A DNA stretch of 37,559 nucleotides from positions 1-37,559 of the forward strand of contig PTKV01000015.1 of NCBI GenBank assembly GCA_002937895.1, written 5' to 3'. The notes below the pieces were generated by a model, which saw only the letters and a list, made by a program, of their open reading frames with translations, did no database searches and was not told the origin of the DNA. The position numbers were made by a program, and so were the translations under genes. Below are positions 36,996-37,559 of this stretch, piece by piece; positions within the stretch are counted from its first letter, which is position 1, and each line of letters opens with the position of its first letter. The stretch is from Alphaproteobacteria bacterium MarineAlpha5_Bin9 (lineage in GTDB: Bacteria; Pseudomonadota; Alphaproteobacteria; HIMB59; GCA-002718135).

Positions 36996-37559
36996 TCATT
37001 TAATTAAATAATTTGAAATTCTCGATATTGTGACCTCTTTACCTAATAAATATATTAGTGAATTAATTGAAATTCCATCCTTTTCATTTGTTAGAAGTTG
37101 TCTTAATGGTTTAGCGAAATTACCAAACTTGATTTTTTCTTTATTTATAAAGTTATTTAATAGATAATTTAGATTACTTTCATCCCAATTGTTTAATTTA
37201 TTTAATTCATCTTTAAATTTTTGTAAATATTTATCAAATTTTATATCTAAAATTTTGTTAGGTAATGTAGTAAAATTTGTATCAAAATAGATATTAATTA
37301 TTTTAACAAAATCATGAATTGTATTAATTTTTTCTTTATGAATTTCAAATATATTTTTAATTTTTAAATGATTTAATTTAAAATCAATTTTATTTTCATA
37401 ATTGTTTTCATAAAAATTTTTAATTAGATCGATATCAAAATATTTTTTTAAATAATAATTATTAAAAAAATCAATTTTTTTATAATTAAAAATACTTGAA
37501 GATTTAGATATTTTTTTAATATCAAATTTTTTAATTATTTTATCCATTTCAATTATTTC
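36996..37559 (-). CDS. gltX: glutamyl-tRNA synthetase, C-terminal fragment (cut by window end)
   Basis: Partial gene: the frame is open to the window edge, so the Met at 37547 is internal and the catalytic Rossmann domain with HIGH and KMSKR lies outside the window. The visible part has SSSIFNYKKIDFFNNYYLK, matching the S-P-x-x-F-D-x-x-K-L-x-x-x-N-x-x-Y-I region after KMSKR, and a C-terminal helical anticodon-binding domain ending with GNFAKPLRQLLTNE and ISINSLIYLLGKE, typical of GltX. It is very rich in Ile, Asn and Lys. Glutaminyl-tRNA synthetase is less likely, and the pairing with gltA is common in alphaproteobacteria. Stop is TGA at 36996-36998. Confidence 0.87.
   Translation of the reverse strand, partial: EIIEMDKIIKKFDIKKISKSSSIFNYKKIDFFNNYYLKKYFDIDLIKNFYENNYENKIDFKLNHLKIKNIFEIHKEKINTIHDFVKIINIYFDTNFTTLPNKILDIKFDKYLQKFKDELNKLNNWDESNLNYLLNNFINKEKIKFGNFAKPLRQLLTNEKDGISINSLIYLLGKEVTISRISNYLIK

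Noticed and set aside
1-37559. Search for insertion sequences, prophage, CRISPR arrays, toxin-antitoxin pairs or a defence island
   Set aside because: No transposase, integrase, spaced direct repeats or unassigned gene clusters are visible; every substantial frame belongs to a known housekeeping family.

Overview
The window is housekeeping DNA from an AT-rich (GC clearly below one third), gene-dense alphaproteobacterium with a streamlined genome. Evidence for the group: the tRNA-Val, tRNA-Asp, nuoA order; a 14-gene nuo operon in nuoA-N order followed by birA, RNase J, proS, lolC and lolD; a short prolyl-tRNA synthetase without the editing insertion; and the rpsB-tsf-pyrH-frr-uppS-cdsA-dxr-bamA-skp-lpxD-fabZ-lpxA-lpxI-lpxB run. 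The compactness resembles marine SAR11/HIMB59-type lineages, but I cannot place it to genus from sequence alone.

Layout. 1-160: two tRNA genes (Val-TAC, missing its first base at the window edge, and Asp-GTC). 229-14036: the complete proton-pumping NADH dehydrogenase (complex I), 14 genes mostly overlapping by 1-14 bases. 14036-23135: biotin ligase, RNase J, ProRS, the Lol lipoprotein-release transporter pair and DNA polymerase III alpha. 23136-23238: promoter-like sequence and a structured leader in front of rpsB. 23239-26157: translation genes with UMP kinase (rpsB, tsf, pyrH, frr). 26159-35631: envelope genes for undecaprenyl-PP and CDP-diacylglycerol synthesis, isoprenoid supply (dxr), outer-membrane assembly (bamA, skp) and lipid A (lpxD, fabZ, lpxA, lpxI, lpxB). 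35610-37559: minus-strand citrate synthase and the C-terminal part of a glutamyl-tRNA synthetase cut by the window end. The citrate synthase 3' end overlaps that of lpxB.

How the genes work together. The nuo products form one respiratory complex and carry all expected iron-sulfur ligands. RNase J, the translation factors and DnaE form an information-processing block. The lipid A genes, BamA, Skp and LolCD show a true Gram-negative outer membrane, and UppS and Dxr supply its lipid carrier.

No stretch above 300 bases lacks a gene; the longest gap is 103 bases, before rpsB. I saw no insertion sequence, prophage, CRISPR array or foreign-looking island. I did not find a new multi-gene system. The points most worth a second look are the rpsB leader (a hairpin whose loop can pair with the Shine-Dalgarno region), the absence of rseP between dxr and bamA, the absence of coaX between birA and rnj, and unusual residues in BamA, CdsA, UppS and LolD.
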